Position numbers and translations under genes: made by a program. This document shows, piece by piece, positions 12,173 through 22,130 of a stretch of 64,000 nt of DNA. The DNA comes from Molossus alvarezi. Taxonomy: Eukaryota > Chordata > Mammalia > Chiroptera > Molossidae. The DNA lies in contig CM073898.1 in NCBI GenBank assembly GCA_037176705.1, positions 21,994,488-22,058,487 of the forward strand. Reading direction: 5' to 3'. The notes below the pieces were generated by a model, which had not been told where the DNA came from, ran no database searches, and saw nothing but the letters and a program-made list of their open reading frames with translations. How positions within the stretch are numbered: position 1 is the stretch's first letter; each line of letters starts with the position of its first letter.

Positions 12173-14727
12173 TATAAGAGAGAAAGAAAACACACCACAA
12201 GGCATTTCTATTTTCTTTTTTATCTACATTTTGGTTTTTAAAATTCGCTAATGAACTCTCAATTTTATTTGTTTTTCATTCTTTTTTCTTTGTTCTTTTG
12301 GGTGCTCACCATTTTTTTCCTTCATAGTGTGAATTTCACTATGTCTTTTCTGAAGCTCCTCCTGACCGTCTTTATTTTAGTATGGACAGGTGGAATGGAA
12401 AGTGGCCACCATTTATTTTTCTCCTTCAAACTTCATAGAGTAAAACATAAATATTAAATTTTAAGACAGTCGTGTATTGAACATAGCTAGTCATCCTGAC
12501 TATGAAAGACGTATGGTCTATGTTTTAAGTTGCTGGTTTTCTGCCGTGGGGCTGTGATGATATCTTCCTTCAGTAGGAATACACATGTAGACATTTTACA
12601 TCAGACTAACAGATTTCATAGAATAAATGCCTGTTGATTCAGGCCTCAGAAAATGATTCAATGGTGTTACTTTGTTAGTAATTTAAAAAATATGACTATT
12701 TTTATTGCAAGTAAGTGAAATCAACTTAAACTAGATCAGGCGTAAAAAAAATTCTGGTGTAGGCATCAACCCAGGTGATAGCATGGTTCAAATAACGTCA
12801 CCAGACACCGCTTTGTGCTCACTCTCTTCGATTTCCTCTCGACTCATTCTATTTTCAAGCAGATGTTTTCTGCATAGAGGATGGAAAGATGACTTCCAGA
12901 AGCTCCAGACTTAATGTCTAACCTCTCTGCACCCTTTTTATGGTGCTTTTCAACTGTGTGATTAGACAGCTTTTGGCCACATGCTGTTACAAAAGCATTC
13001 ATATGCCCAGGGGCAAGGAATATGCTATGGGCCAGATTTACTTCACATGATCACTGTAAGTGGAGACTGCTGGTGCCCTGAACAAATCCCAGCAGGTTTC
13101 CTTCATCTCTCTGTTGCCCTGCAGCTGCAGTCTTCAGAGGAGTGCCCGTGGATGTCCTGGCCCATAGAGAGAGACAGATCATTGGGAGTCTCTACCAGTC
13201 CCGGGGCAACCCAGAAGCCACTGACCGGACTGGTATGTGATAGGAAAGCCCAGCTCCTTTGCCTCGAGGTAAAACCAGCTCTATAGCTCCAGAGCTGATG
13301 CTGGACCTTCGCCTGAAACCATACATGTGTTTGCCTTCCCTCCCTTTTCTGTCTGGCTTCTCCCACTTTCTTAAAGATTTATTTGGAAAAGCACTTTCTT
13401 CATCAATCACTTGTACTCAGATTCGTGGTCTAGGATGGGCTTCTAGGAGAATCTGACTTAAGAAAGTATCCTTGAATGCAAAAGTCGAAAGTAGTATAGA
13501 GTCAGAATTGGAAACAAGGGGTACCCCAGGAGAATCAATGTGTAATTAATTAGCAGGTGAGGAATGAAGGCTGGTGTTTTGAAACAGTAGGATTCTAATA
13601 AGAGTCATATCACAATCACTGCAAGTTTGCTTCTTTTATTACTTCTTTCGATTCTTTTTTCAGAGCAAATATTTTCTCTACAAAGTGTGCGGTAACTGTT
13701 CTCACTGGTTTTAATACAGTCTGTCCTCTCTGTCTGTTTTGATGTTTTGACTTTGGTTGGCTGATTCAGAATCCAGCTTCTTTGGAGGCAGTCTTGAGGT
13801 ATTTCTGTTCTCTCCTATTGATTTCTGAGTGATGTAGTGTGTACAAATTATGTCCTACCTTGGCTTGCCCATCTCTAATCTTTTCCCATCTGAACCCGAG
13901 GCAGCTCCTGAAATTAATGTGTTTTCTATAGATCACATGCTTTCAGGAGGTGGATGAGCAATCCTGAAAGAGTGCATTTCACTCCCAATTTTACATTATG
14001 GGAATAATGGATACGATATTTCTCCTATTTAAATAATGTTTGTCTTTCTTTCAGTGTCTCTATGATTTTAAAGAAAAGACCATTCGGTTTATAAACAGGT
14101 GTTTTAAAATTTCATACTATGCACCTGTTTTCTCTCCGTCAGCGTACGGTTCCTCTTAAGTTCATTAAATTGTCAGCTACATGAGCATTCATTTCTGTAT
14201 GTGCCTCATGTTCTGTGCAATTCTGAAGAGGCTTTGGGGCGAGATTAAACAACACACAAGACTATAATCCATGTTTAGAAATGTCAATGGTTTAAACTGC
14301 GTGGCTAAGTTCTAAAATATTATTACTCTGTTAACACTTCCTACCACTGTTACTCCGTCTGACTTCTATCTTAGTTATTGACAAGCACCACGGAGTGATA
14401 GTCATCAAGACTACTGAGAGGAGCTTCAACAGCTCAGTTTGAGGTGCCTGTTTCCCCCTCAAACCGGCCTGATCCTACTTTGTGTTACTTTTTCTTTTCT
14501 CAGAGGGTTCCCTGATCGTAATATAAAGCAGCATATGGCTCATCTTCATATACCCAGCCCTTAGCACATTTGCAGATGTATGAACAGGCTCCATTAATGT
14601 TGCTTCATGAATTACCCTTCTTGAACAATCTGCGAACTTCCAATGTGGCAAGGTCTGATTTTAAAGTAATTGTGCTTAGAAGTTGTGGACCTCCTTATTT
14701 GGGAAAGTCTGTAAAGTTTACAAAGCA

Positions 14728-14970
14728 GCCCTGGCCAGTTTGGCTCAGCGGTTAGAGCGTCCGCCTGCGGTCCGGAGAGACCCGGGTTCGGTTCCCGCTA
14801 AGGGCACGTACCTCGGTTGCAGTTTGTCCCCGGCCCTGGTTGGTCGTGCGGGTGGCAGCCACTCGATGTGTCCCTTCACATCGATGTTTCCCTCTCTCTC
14901 TCTCTTCCTCTCTCTCCCTCCCACTCTATCTGTACAAAAAATGGAAAAGAAATGTCCTCCGGTGAGGATA
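14728..14970 (+). mobile_element. VES SINE, type A, with TSD, nested in a MIR
   Basis: Full-length copy: CCCTGGCCAGTTTGGCTCAG head, B box GGGTTCGGTTCCCG, CGTGCGGGTGGCAGCCACT body, CT-rich block and the 3' block TCCTCCGGTGAGGA. The TSD AAGTTTACAAAGCA occurs at 14714-14727 and 14971-14984. The insertion has split an antisense MIR that resumes at 14985. Confidence 0.95.
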
Positions 14971-14984
14971 AAGTTTACAAAGCA

Positions 14985-15175
14985 ACTTCATATGTATTGC
15001 CATTATTTAATCCTCGCCACACATCATAAGGCAAGTATAATTTGAACTGTCTAAATGCAGGAGTTGAGATTCTTAACCTATAAAAGTTTACACAACTGGC
15101 CCAAGGCCACACATAGCTAATAAGTGGTAAAGTTTGGATTAAACCCACACCTCTGACTCTACCACAATTGTCTCA
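14985..15175 (-). mobile_element. MIR SINE, antisense
   Basis: On the plus strand the ordered MIR reverse-complement landmarks are visible: ATTTAATCCTCGCCACAC, TATAATTTGAACTGTC, CTGGCCCAAGGCCACACA, TAGCTAATAAGTGG and CTCTGACTCTACCAC. This is an ancient core SINE. Its 5' flank carries the VES at 14728-14970. Confidence 0.8.
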
Positions 15176-15399
15176 TTATTCTTGGATTGGCAACCTGGCA
15201 TTAGCTCACATTCCTATCCTTTCCTGTCACTTCCTTTGCTACTGAGACAGAGCTAAAAACTGTGTATTATTTAATTCCTTCTTTTTAATTAGGGGATTAC
15301 ACATTCCCTAAATCTTTTCCCCTTAAACCCACTAGTGAACTCCTTTTTTTCTTATTTCTGTAACCCAATCCATATAGATTTTTTTCTTTGTTTTCTTTT

Positions 15400-15657
15400 T
15401 TTTTTTTTTTTTTTTTTTATCCTCACCCGAGGATATTTTTCCATTTTTTGTACAGATAGAGTGGGAGGGAGAGAGAGGAAGAGAGAGAGAGAGAGAAACA
15501 TCGACGTGAAGGGACACATCGAGTGGCTGCCACCCGCACGACCAACCAGGGCCGGGGACAAACTGCAACCGAAGTACGTGCCCTTAGCGGGAACCGAACC
15601 CGGGTCTCTCCAGACCGCAGGCCAACGCTCTAACCGCTGAGCCAAACTGGCCAGGGC
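15400..15657 (-). mobile_element. VES SINE, type A, minus strand, with TSD
   Basis: The plus strand shows a long T-run (15396-15419), ATCCTCACCCGAGGATA, a GA-rich block, then the reverse complement of the body and head ending GCCAAACTGGCCAGGG. The TSD TGTTTTCTTTT lies at 15389-15399 and 15658-15668. It is in inverted orientation to the VES at 14728, 0.4 kb away. Confidence 0.93.
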
Positions 15658-15668
15658 TGTTTTCTTTT

Positions 15669-16822
15669 AAAAATTCAGCTCCAATGTCTTTAGTTTTGTT
15701 CCTTTCTATTTATGTTCTCACATGGATCACTTCTGCAAATGGAAGTTTTTATTTTGTTTTTTCCAGCCCATGACACTTTTTCTCTTTGGAGGATTAAAAA
15801 AAAACCCTCATTATTTTCTGATGTCTTTTTTAGCTTAAAATATATAAAAGTAATATATTTTTTACAACATTATTATATATTTATTTAGAAAGTTGGGAAA
15901 TGGTAGTATCTTTTTTATTACTGTGTTGACAATGCTAGTATATGATAATCTGGCACAAATAAGCATTTATTAACACACGAATGCACACATTTATTCACAA
16001 CCACTCACAAAAACTACAGTGAGTAACATATAACAAATCTAGGATACCAAAGTGTGTTAGGACTGTTTTCAAAAAATTTAAATGCAAAATAATATCAAAA
16101 TCAGTATAAAAATTTAAAGATATATTTGCAATAAGAAGACTAATAAGAACAACCTAGACCTACTATGTAGAGAAGTGATATAATGTTTACAAACAATAAA
16201 GAAGGTCAATTATTACATTTAAACATCTATTCTTATGATTTTTTTCTCAAAGAGACCTTTTTTTTTTTTTATCTCAAAGAGACTTGCCATAATGTCTTTG
16301 AAGAAATAGAAGCCAAAGGCTAAAGAAGAAATATGTTCAAGCTTTCAGGTGTTTATAGGTTATCACGAGTATTGAACAACAGGTCACATTTCTGACTAAT
16401 TTAATTTTTAATCTCTAGAGTCTAGGCCATGTCTGGCCTGGTGCTTGGCCTAATGTTGGCACTCAGTGATGTGAACATAATGAACGAATGGATGTGGTCA
16501 CTGCCAACAATCTTAGAGGAGCCGTGGAAAGTAACAGAGGAATCATGGGAAGTTCCACGTCACTGAAGCAGGGAAACGTGTCTTCTGAAAACTACACAAT
16601 AATGATTCCCCAAGATACCTAGCAGTTTGCTAGGATGGATGGGGAACCCTCAGAGAATGAAGCACCGAGTCTGACCCAGCATGATGGAGAAGGGGACCCT
16701 AGGCACGTAACAAGATAAGAGTGTAGGACTCATTGAAAAGGGCCTATTTTAAAATAACATTCTCTATAGTTGTGTCATTCAATATTAACTGATCTGTCTT
16801 ATCTACCATTAACTCTTTTTTT
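15669..16822. other. Gene-free AT-rich DNA
   Basis: Strongly AT-rich with short A and T runs (for example a T-run at 16259-16271). 16428-16500 (GCCTGGTGCTTGG, GGCACTCAGTGATGTGAACA, AACGAATGG) resembles an eroded L2 3' end. No gene is recognised. Confidence 0.5.
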
Positions 16823-17019
16823 AAAAAAGATTTTTTAAATAGATTTTTAGAGAGAGAGAAATATTGATGTGAGAGCAAAATACCTATTGGCTGCCTCCTG
16901 CATGCACTCCACTTGTAATCAAGCTCACAGCCTGGGCATTTGCCCTGACTAGGAATCAAACTGGCAGTCTTTGGTTTCATGGAAAAATGGCCAACTAACT
17001 GAGCCACACCAGCCAGAGC
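16823..17019 (-). mobile_element. VES SINE, type B, minus strand, with TSD
   Basis: This is the second VES type, with the GGAGGCAGCC-like body (seen as GGCTGCCTCCTGCATGCAC) and no TCCTCGGGTGAGGA block. The head is the reverse complement of GAGCCACACCAGCCAGAGC. The TSD TAACTCTTTTTTT lies at 16810-16822 and 17020-17032. It directly abuts the poly-T end of the antisense L1 that follows. Confidence 0.85.
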
Positions 17020-17032
17020 TAACTCTTTTTTT

Positions 17033-17693
17033 TTAATTTAATTTTTTATTTATTAATTTGTTTTTGTAACAGATGGTTCTCATTTTTCCCCCATTGAAAC
17101 CCTCCTCTCCTTCCCCCCTGCCCCATCCCCAGCTTTGTTGTCTATGTTCATTGGTCATGCATACATGCATGTAAGTTCTGTGGTTTATCTCTCCCCCCAC
17201 AAATCCCCCCACCCTGAGGTTTGTCAGCCTGTACCCCACCTCCATGTCTCTGGGTTAATTTTGTTCAGCAGTTTGTTTAGTTCATTATATTCCACAAATA
17301 AGTGAGATCATGTGATATTTGTCTTTCTCTGCTTGGCTTGTTTTGCTTAGCATAATACTCTCCAGGTCCTTCCATGCTATCTCAAAGGATAAGAGAGCTT
17401 TATTTCTTACAGCTGCATAGTACTCCATTGTTTACATGTACCACAGCTTTTTAATCCACTCATCTACTGATGGACACTTGGGTTGTTACCAGATCTTAGC
17501 TATTGTAAATAGTGCTGTTATGAACATAGGGGTACATACATTCTTTCTGATTGGTGTTTCATGTTTCTTAGGGTATATTCCTAGAAGTGGGATCACTGGG
17601 TCAAATGGCAGTTCAGTTTTTAACTTTCTGAAGTAACACCATAGTGTTTTCCACAGTAGCTGCACCAGTCTGCATTCCCACCAGCAGTGTAAT
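17033..17693 (-). mobile_element. L1-C, 5'-truncated L1, antisense
   Basis: This is the 3' end of the same L1 lineage as L1-A and L1-B: 3'UTR with TTTTGTAACAGATGGTTCTC and C-rich runs, then the C-terminal ORF2 region (the counterpart of L1-B 54480-55110). Similarity stops at the CACCAGCAGTGTA point, so only about 660 bp was inserted. A separate older L1 abuts on the right, so the TSD cannot be resolved. Confidence 0.88.
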
Positions 17694-18360
17694 TAAAAAA
17701 AATTTCAGTTACAGTTGACATACAATATTATATTATTTTCAGGTGTACAACATAGTTATTAGACATTTATATTTATGAAATGATCACCCCAATAAGTCTA
17801 GTACCCATCTGATACCATATGCAGTTATCTTGACTGTATTCTTTATACTATACTTTTACATCCTGGTGACTCTTTTTATAACTGATGACTTGTACTTCTT
17901 AATTCCTTCCCCCTTCGTCACCAATCCACCGAACAACCTTTCCATCTGGCAATCATCAAAATATTCTCTGTACTTATGAGTCTGTTACTATTTTGCTTTT
18001 TAGTCTATTTTTTTTTTTTTTTTAGCTTTTACATATACGTAAAATCATATGACATTTGTCTTTCTTTACCTGACCTATTTCACTTATCATACACAATTTT
18101 CTCTAGGTCCATCCATGTTGTCACAAATGATAATATTTAATTATTTTTTTATGGCCAAGTAATAATCCATTGTATATATGTACCACTTTTTATCAGTTCA
18201 TCTACTGATGGACACAAGTTGCTTCCATATCTTGGCTATTGTAAATAACGTTATAATGAATACAGGGAGTATGTCTTTTCGATTTAGTGATTTGGGTTTC
18301 TTCAGAAAACCTCCTAGAAGTGGAATTTCTTGGTCATATGTTTGTCATGAACTCCTTAGT
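17694..18360 (-). mobile_element. Older L1 3' end, antisense
   Basis: CAGTTGACATACAATATTAT-like and GTGTACAACATAGTTATTAG sequence is typical of older mammalian L1 3'UTRs read in antisense. It is followed by ORF2 C-terminal sequence (CATCTACTGATGGACACAAG, CTCCTAGAAGTGGAATTTC). It is more diverged than L1-C beside it. Confidence 0.8.
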
Positions 18361-19394
18361 TCTTTGGTCTGTCCTGATATTTTCTCTACTCATTCACTTC
18401 CACCGTACCTGTTCTCTTTCTTCATCATGACAATGAGTTTTGCCCTCACTTTGAGTTTTGCCCTCGTTAGAATCATTCAGTTTTTTTGGGGGGACACAAA
18501 TATGTAATCCTACTCATTTTGAACCCCAAGTTTGACACATTAAAAATTCAGCAAAGAATTTCAGGAAAATGGTGACTTGTCCATGGGTTTACCCCTCTCA
18601 TTTCAGTACTGGTCATCCATCTCTTGCTGCTGACACAGCTGAGGGACAACCCACTCCTGGACACACATAATGCAGTGAGTGCATGGAGTCTGGTTAGTGA
18701 GAACCAGTGTGGGCTAGAACAGAGAGATCAGCTGAATGATACGTGGGAGCTAGACCAGCCACATCATTTGGGGGCACAGTATAAATCAGAAATGTGGAAA
18801 CTCCTGTTCAGAAATTGTTAAGAATTTTAGATAATGATAGAAGAACATTAACCCAAGCATGAGGCCCACCTAAGTTCTGGGCTTCATGTGACTACACAGA
18901 GCACATGCCCAAGTAGCTGGTCTTGGGTAGGAGTAGGTTTAGGGGAAGGAGGGCATAAGCATCAACATTGTGTGATTATGTCAGACTCTCTAGCCCAAGA
19001 AATCAAGGGGCTGAATTGATGAGCCAAGTCTTCCAATCCGTGAAACTCAGATAGTGTGTAAGGAGACGGAGCATGAAGATTTCCTCCTAAGATGGTACCA
19101 GGGGACTGCAGTCTTCTGTGTCACCAGCCTGAAGTTTGGTTTCCTCATCTGATTTGACATTGACCTAGACATTCTAACTAATGTCATCAAAAGGAAAGAA
19201 TAAAGGAAGAAAATAATTTCTATAAATGCTGTAAAAAGTAAACTATCTCATTTTCTTGAAAATAATATTGTATACTAGAAAACAAGACATTTTTTGAGAA
19301 ATCTGAGATAATTGATAAAATAATTTGGTGAAGTGGTTGGGTTTAATATAAACAGACAAAAGTCATACTTCTTCTTCAATCAGAGAAGTGAAAC
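18361..19394. other. Gene-free DNA, no repeat recognised
   Basis: Mixed composition without a recognisable gene, SINE or LINE. Short frames here lack protein character. Confidence 0.5.
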
Positions 19395-19396
19395 TA

Positions 19397-19706
19397 CAGT
19401 TGACCCTTGAATAATGTGGGGTTAGGGGCACTGACCCCCATGTAGTAAAAAACATGCATACAGTTTTTAACTACCCCCAAACTAAACTATCCTTGATATC
19501 AGCAGGGGCTGATTTCAGGACCACAACAGGTACCAGATTCCTTGGATTCCGAAGTCCCCTATGGCCTATATCAGCGCATGCAGTTGGCCCTCCCCATGTG
19601 CAGACACCCACGTGTAGATAAAAAACGGTACAGGTATTTATTGAAAAGAAGTCCATGCATAAGTGGAACCTCGCAGTTCAAACCTGTGTTGCTTGAGGGT
19701 CAACTG
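19397..19706. mobile_element. Tigger/pogo-type MITE, 310 bp
   Basis: It begins CAGTTGACCCTTGAATAA and ends TTGAGGGTCAACTG, giving imperfect terminal inverted repeats of about 24 bp. It is flanked by TA at 19395-19396 and 19707-19708, the mariner/Tigger target duplication. TTTATTGAAAAGAAGTCC and AAGTGGAACCTCGCAGTTC belong to the usual 3' part. It is non-autonomous with no transposase frame. An internal segment (about 19485-19605) looks like the end of a different Tigger-related element in reverse (see findings). Confidence 0.85.
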
Positions 19707-19708
19707 TA

Positions 19709-20214
19709 CTGAGAGAGTTATGGAAGAGGACTTTATTATAGGAATTTAACATTATTCAGTGTGGGGAGAACTTAGAAAGTAAAAGTGCCAGAAGGAGAGT
19801 CAAAAGAGCAGAGAAAAATGACAAACCAGCCCTGGTCGGGTATTCACCAGCTTGCACACCTGGAAGAATACGTGTGTCTGTTCACTTCCGTTGGAACCAT
19901 GGAGGAGGCTGGTGAAGAAGTTCATAGAAGTTGGCGCAGATGCCAGTGGGTGATGCTGTCTCTCTGGCCACTGCCTCTGTGATTTCATGGTGATGTGTTG
20001 GTGATGGTCACTATTTGTCAGGAGGACCAGTGGTCAGGAGGCAGAGCAAGGGAAGAACAAGTAGAAACTGGAAACGGCTTATGCCTAATGACTGCTACTT
20101 AATTTCTGCCTCCAAAATTTCATGCAATTTTATTTTTTGGCCAACTCTAACCTGTAACTATACAAGGAAGAGGGTTTTGGGAAAGCCTAGTTTAAAATAG
20201 AGTAATTGTGCTCA
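19709..20214. other. Gene-free DNA, no repeat recognised
   Basis: About 500 bp of ordinary composition between the MITE and an ancient L1. Nothing gene-like is seen. Confidence 0.5.
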
Positions 20215-22130
20215 GTACAAAAAAAAAGAGAGAAAGATAAGTCTACTTTTGATAGCAAAATATCAACCAATTATTTAGTAATAAATTTAAGAAAAAAGGC
20301 ATAAAACCTGCATGAAGAACATTTTAAAATCTAATGATATTAAACAAGATTTGACCTTGCCTTAGAAGATTTAATACTATAAAAATATAAATCTAACCAA
20401 GCTTAATATATTTAATATATTTATAATTAGCATCTCAATAGTTTTTTTTATTTGTTTACTAAAATATCTTTAAGTTTATATATAAGAGTGAATCAGGAAT
20501 ACCTAAGTGAGGGATATGGAGAAGTTACTTGCCTTAGAAATGCAGAATATATTACTAAACAGAATGCCTCTGACTCATAAGTCATTATAGTATGATCATA
20601 AGCATAGACAAAGTGGAAATCGTGAAATGTTGAGAGGATCCAAAAGCAGATCAGGATATAAACATTTAACATAGGAAAAAGGCAATTTTTCAATGTAGAG
20701 TGCAGTAATGGATTATTTAAAACATACTTATTCAGTAAATGAAAACAATGGATTATTTACTACAGCAGAACTTACTTTCCATGGAGAAAAAATTAAAAAA
20801 AAAGGGGCCTCTTTCTCATTCTCATGTAAAAATAGTCTCCAGTTGGTTTAAATATTTAAATATAAAAAATGAAAATTACGTAAGATAATCTAGAAAATGA
20901 TGGGAACGTTCCAGAGGCAGCAGCAAGTTCTAACACTCAGCTCTAACAGAGACGTGAGAACTAACTAAGAATATACAATGTTAAAATTCTCATCATGGCA
21001 AAGATACTGTAAGTGAAGTGAATAAACCAATAATAAATTTGGAAAAACATGTAAAGCAGAGGGAAAAGGTAATATCTATATAAGAGTCAAAAATGGACAA
21101 GAAAGCCCTGGCCGGTTTGGCTCAGCGGTTGGAGCGTCGGCCTGCGGTACAGAGAGACCCGGGTTCGGTTCCCGCTAAGGGCACGTACCTCGGTTGCAGT
21201 TTGTCCCCAGCCCTGGTTGGTCGTGCGGGTGGCAGCCACTCGATGTTTCTCTCTCTCTCTTCCTCTCTCTCCCTCCCGCTCTATCTGAACAAAAAATGGA
21301 AAAATGTCCTTGGGTGAGGATAAAAAAATTAAAAAAATGGACAAGAAAGACGTAAATGATAGAAAAGCAGCAAAACATATGAAGCAAATATTTATAGCAG
21401 TGAAAATCTGCGTGGTCAAAATTTCATGAAAAGATGCACAAACACATTAGTAGTCAGGAAAAGATAAATTGAAGGGATAGATTTCACTTCTTACTCTTCA
21501 GACTGGCAAACACTGAGATGAACATAGAATCTGTTGCTGCCTGGGAAAACAGATGCTTATAAAATGCTAAGACAGACAGGAAAGCAATCCCTCAACCTCT
21601 ATAAAAAATACTTAGACCCGTATGGCTTGTAATCCCTGTCCTGATCATCTATTTTATAGAAAGAAAACTTTAAGTCCGTAAGGATTATCCACAAGGTTGT
21701 TTGTATCAACATTATTCAGGATGAGAAAAAATAACCATCAATAATAAAATGAATAAATAAATTATTGTGCTTCTAAACCACTAAAAACAATGAGTGACAA
21801 CTATACCAGGTACTCTGAGTGACTTCTGTGAAATTGCACAGAAAAAAACAATAGCCAAAATACTGTGTATTATCCCATTACTTTTGTAATGTATTGCTAA
21901 TGACTACATATGGATATGTGTGTATACACACATGTATATGTATATGTGAACATGTACATGAGTACATGAGCATGGAGAAAAATATGAAAGGATACATTTT
22001 ATGTTGTTAACTTGGGGACGAGGCAGGCAGGAATTTATGTAAGTGGATTAAAATGTAAAGTACAAATTTAAAATTAATTAAGAGAAATGCATGATATTAT
22101 CGTATTTATCCATGTCTGTAAAATCAGAAT
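20215..22130 (+). mobile_element. Ancient L1 remnant (ORF2 part and 3'UTR), split by a VES
   Basis: Very diverged, but the order of ORF2-like landmarks is that of L1: AAACCTGCATGAAGAACA with AAGATTTAATACTATAAAA near 20300-20380, GGATTATTT and AATATTTAAATATAAAAAA near 20750-20870, AGCAAATATTTATAGCAG then CATTAGTAGTCAGGAAAAG near 21380-21465, and ATCAACATTATTCAGGATGA with TAAATAAATTATTGTGC near 21700-21770. No frame is intact. The 21.1-21.3 kb VES interrupts it. Confidence 0.65.
21106..21332 (+). mobile_element. VES SINE, type A, with 17-bp TSD
   Basis: Full-length head to tail. The 3' block is TCCTTGGGTGAGGA, and the body lacks the usual TGTCCCTTTCACATCGATG segment (CACTCGATGTTTCTC directly). 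A perfect 17-bp TSD, AAAAATGGACAAGAAAG, lies at 21089-21105 and 21333-21349, so insertion was fairly recent. Confidence 0.95.

Larger units (their letters stand above)
11357..14713. other. Gene-free DNA with ancient repeat pieces
   Basis: A short antisense MIR-like piece (TCCTCATTTTATAGACAGGA) lies near 11418-11440. 12690-12930 resembles an old interspersed repeat I cannot name (paired AACTTAAACTAGATCAGG and TCCAGAAGCTCCAGACTTA). 13125-13232 looks weakly exon-like and is described in the findings. The rest appears single-copy, and no gene is recognised. Confidence 0.5.

Noticed and set aside
14728..14800. Possible tRNA gene (A-box and B-box like sequences)
   Set aside because: It is the head of a VES SINE with a body, tail and TSD; no proper cloverleaf with an anticodon stem is evident.
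14683..15045. 120-codon open frame similar to others at 15.4, 21.1, 28.6 and 33.2 kb
   Set aside because: All are translations of the same VES SINE body (LERRPAVQRDPGSVPAKGTY-like), not a protein family.
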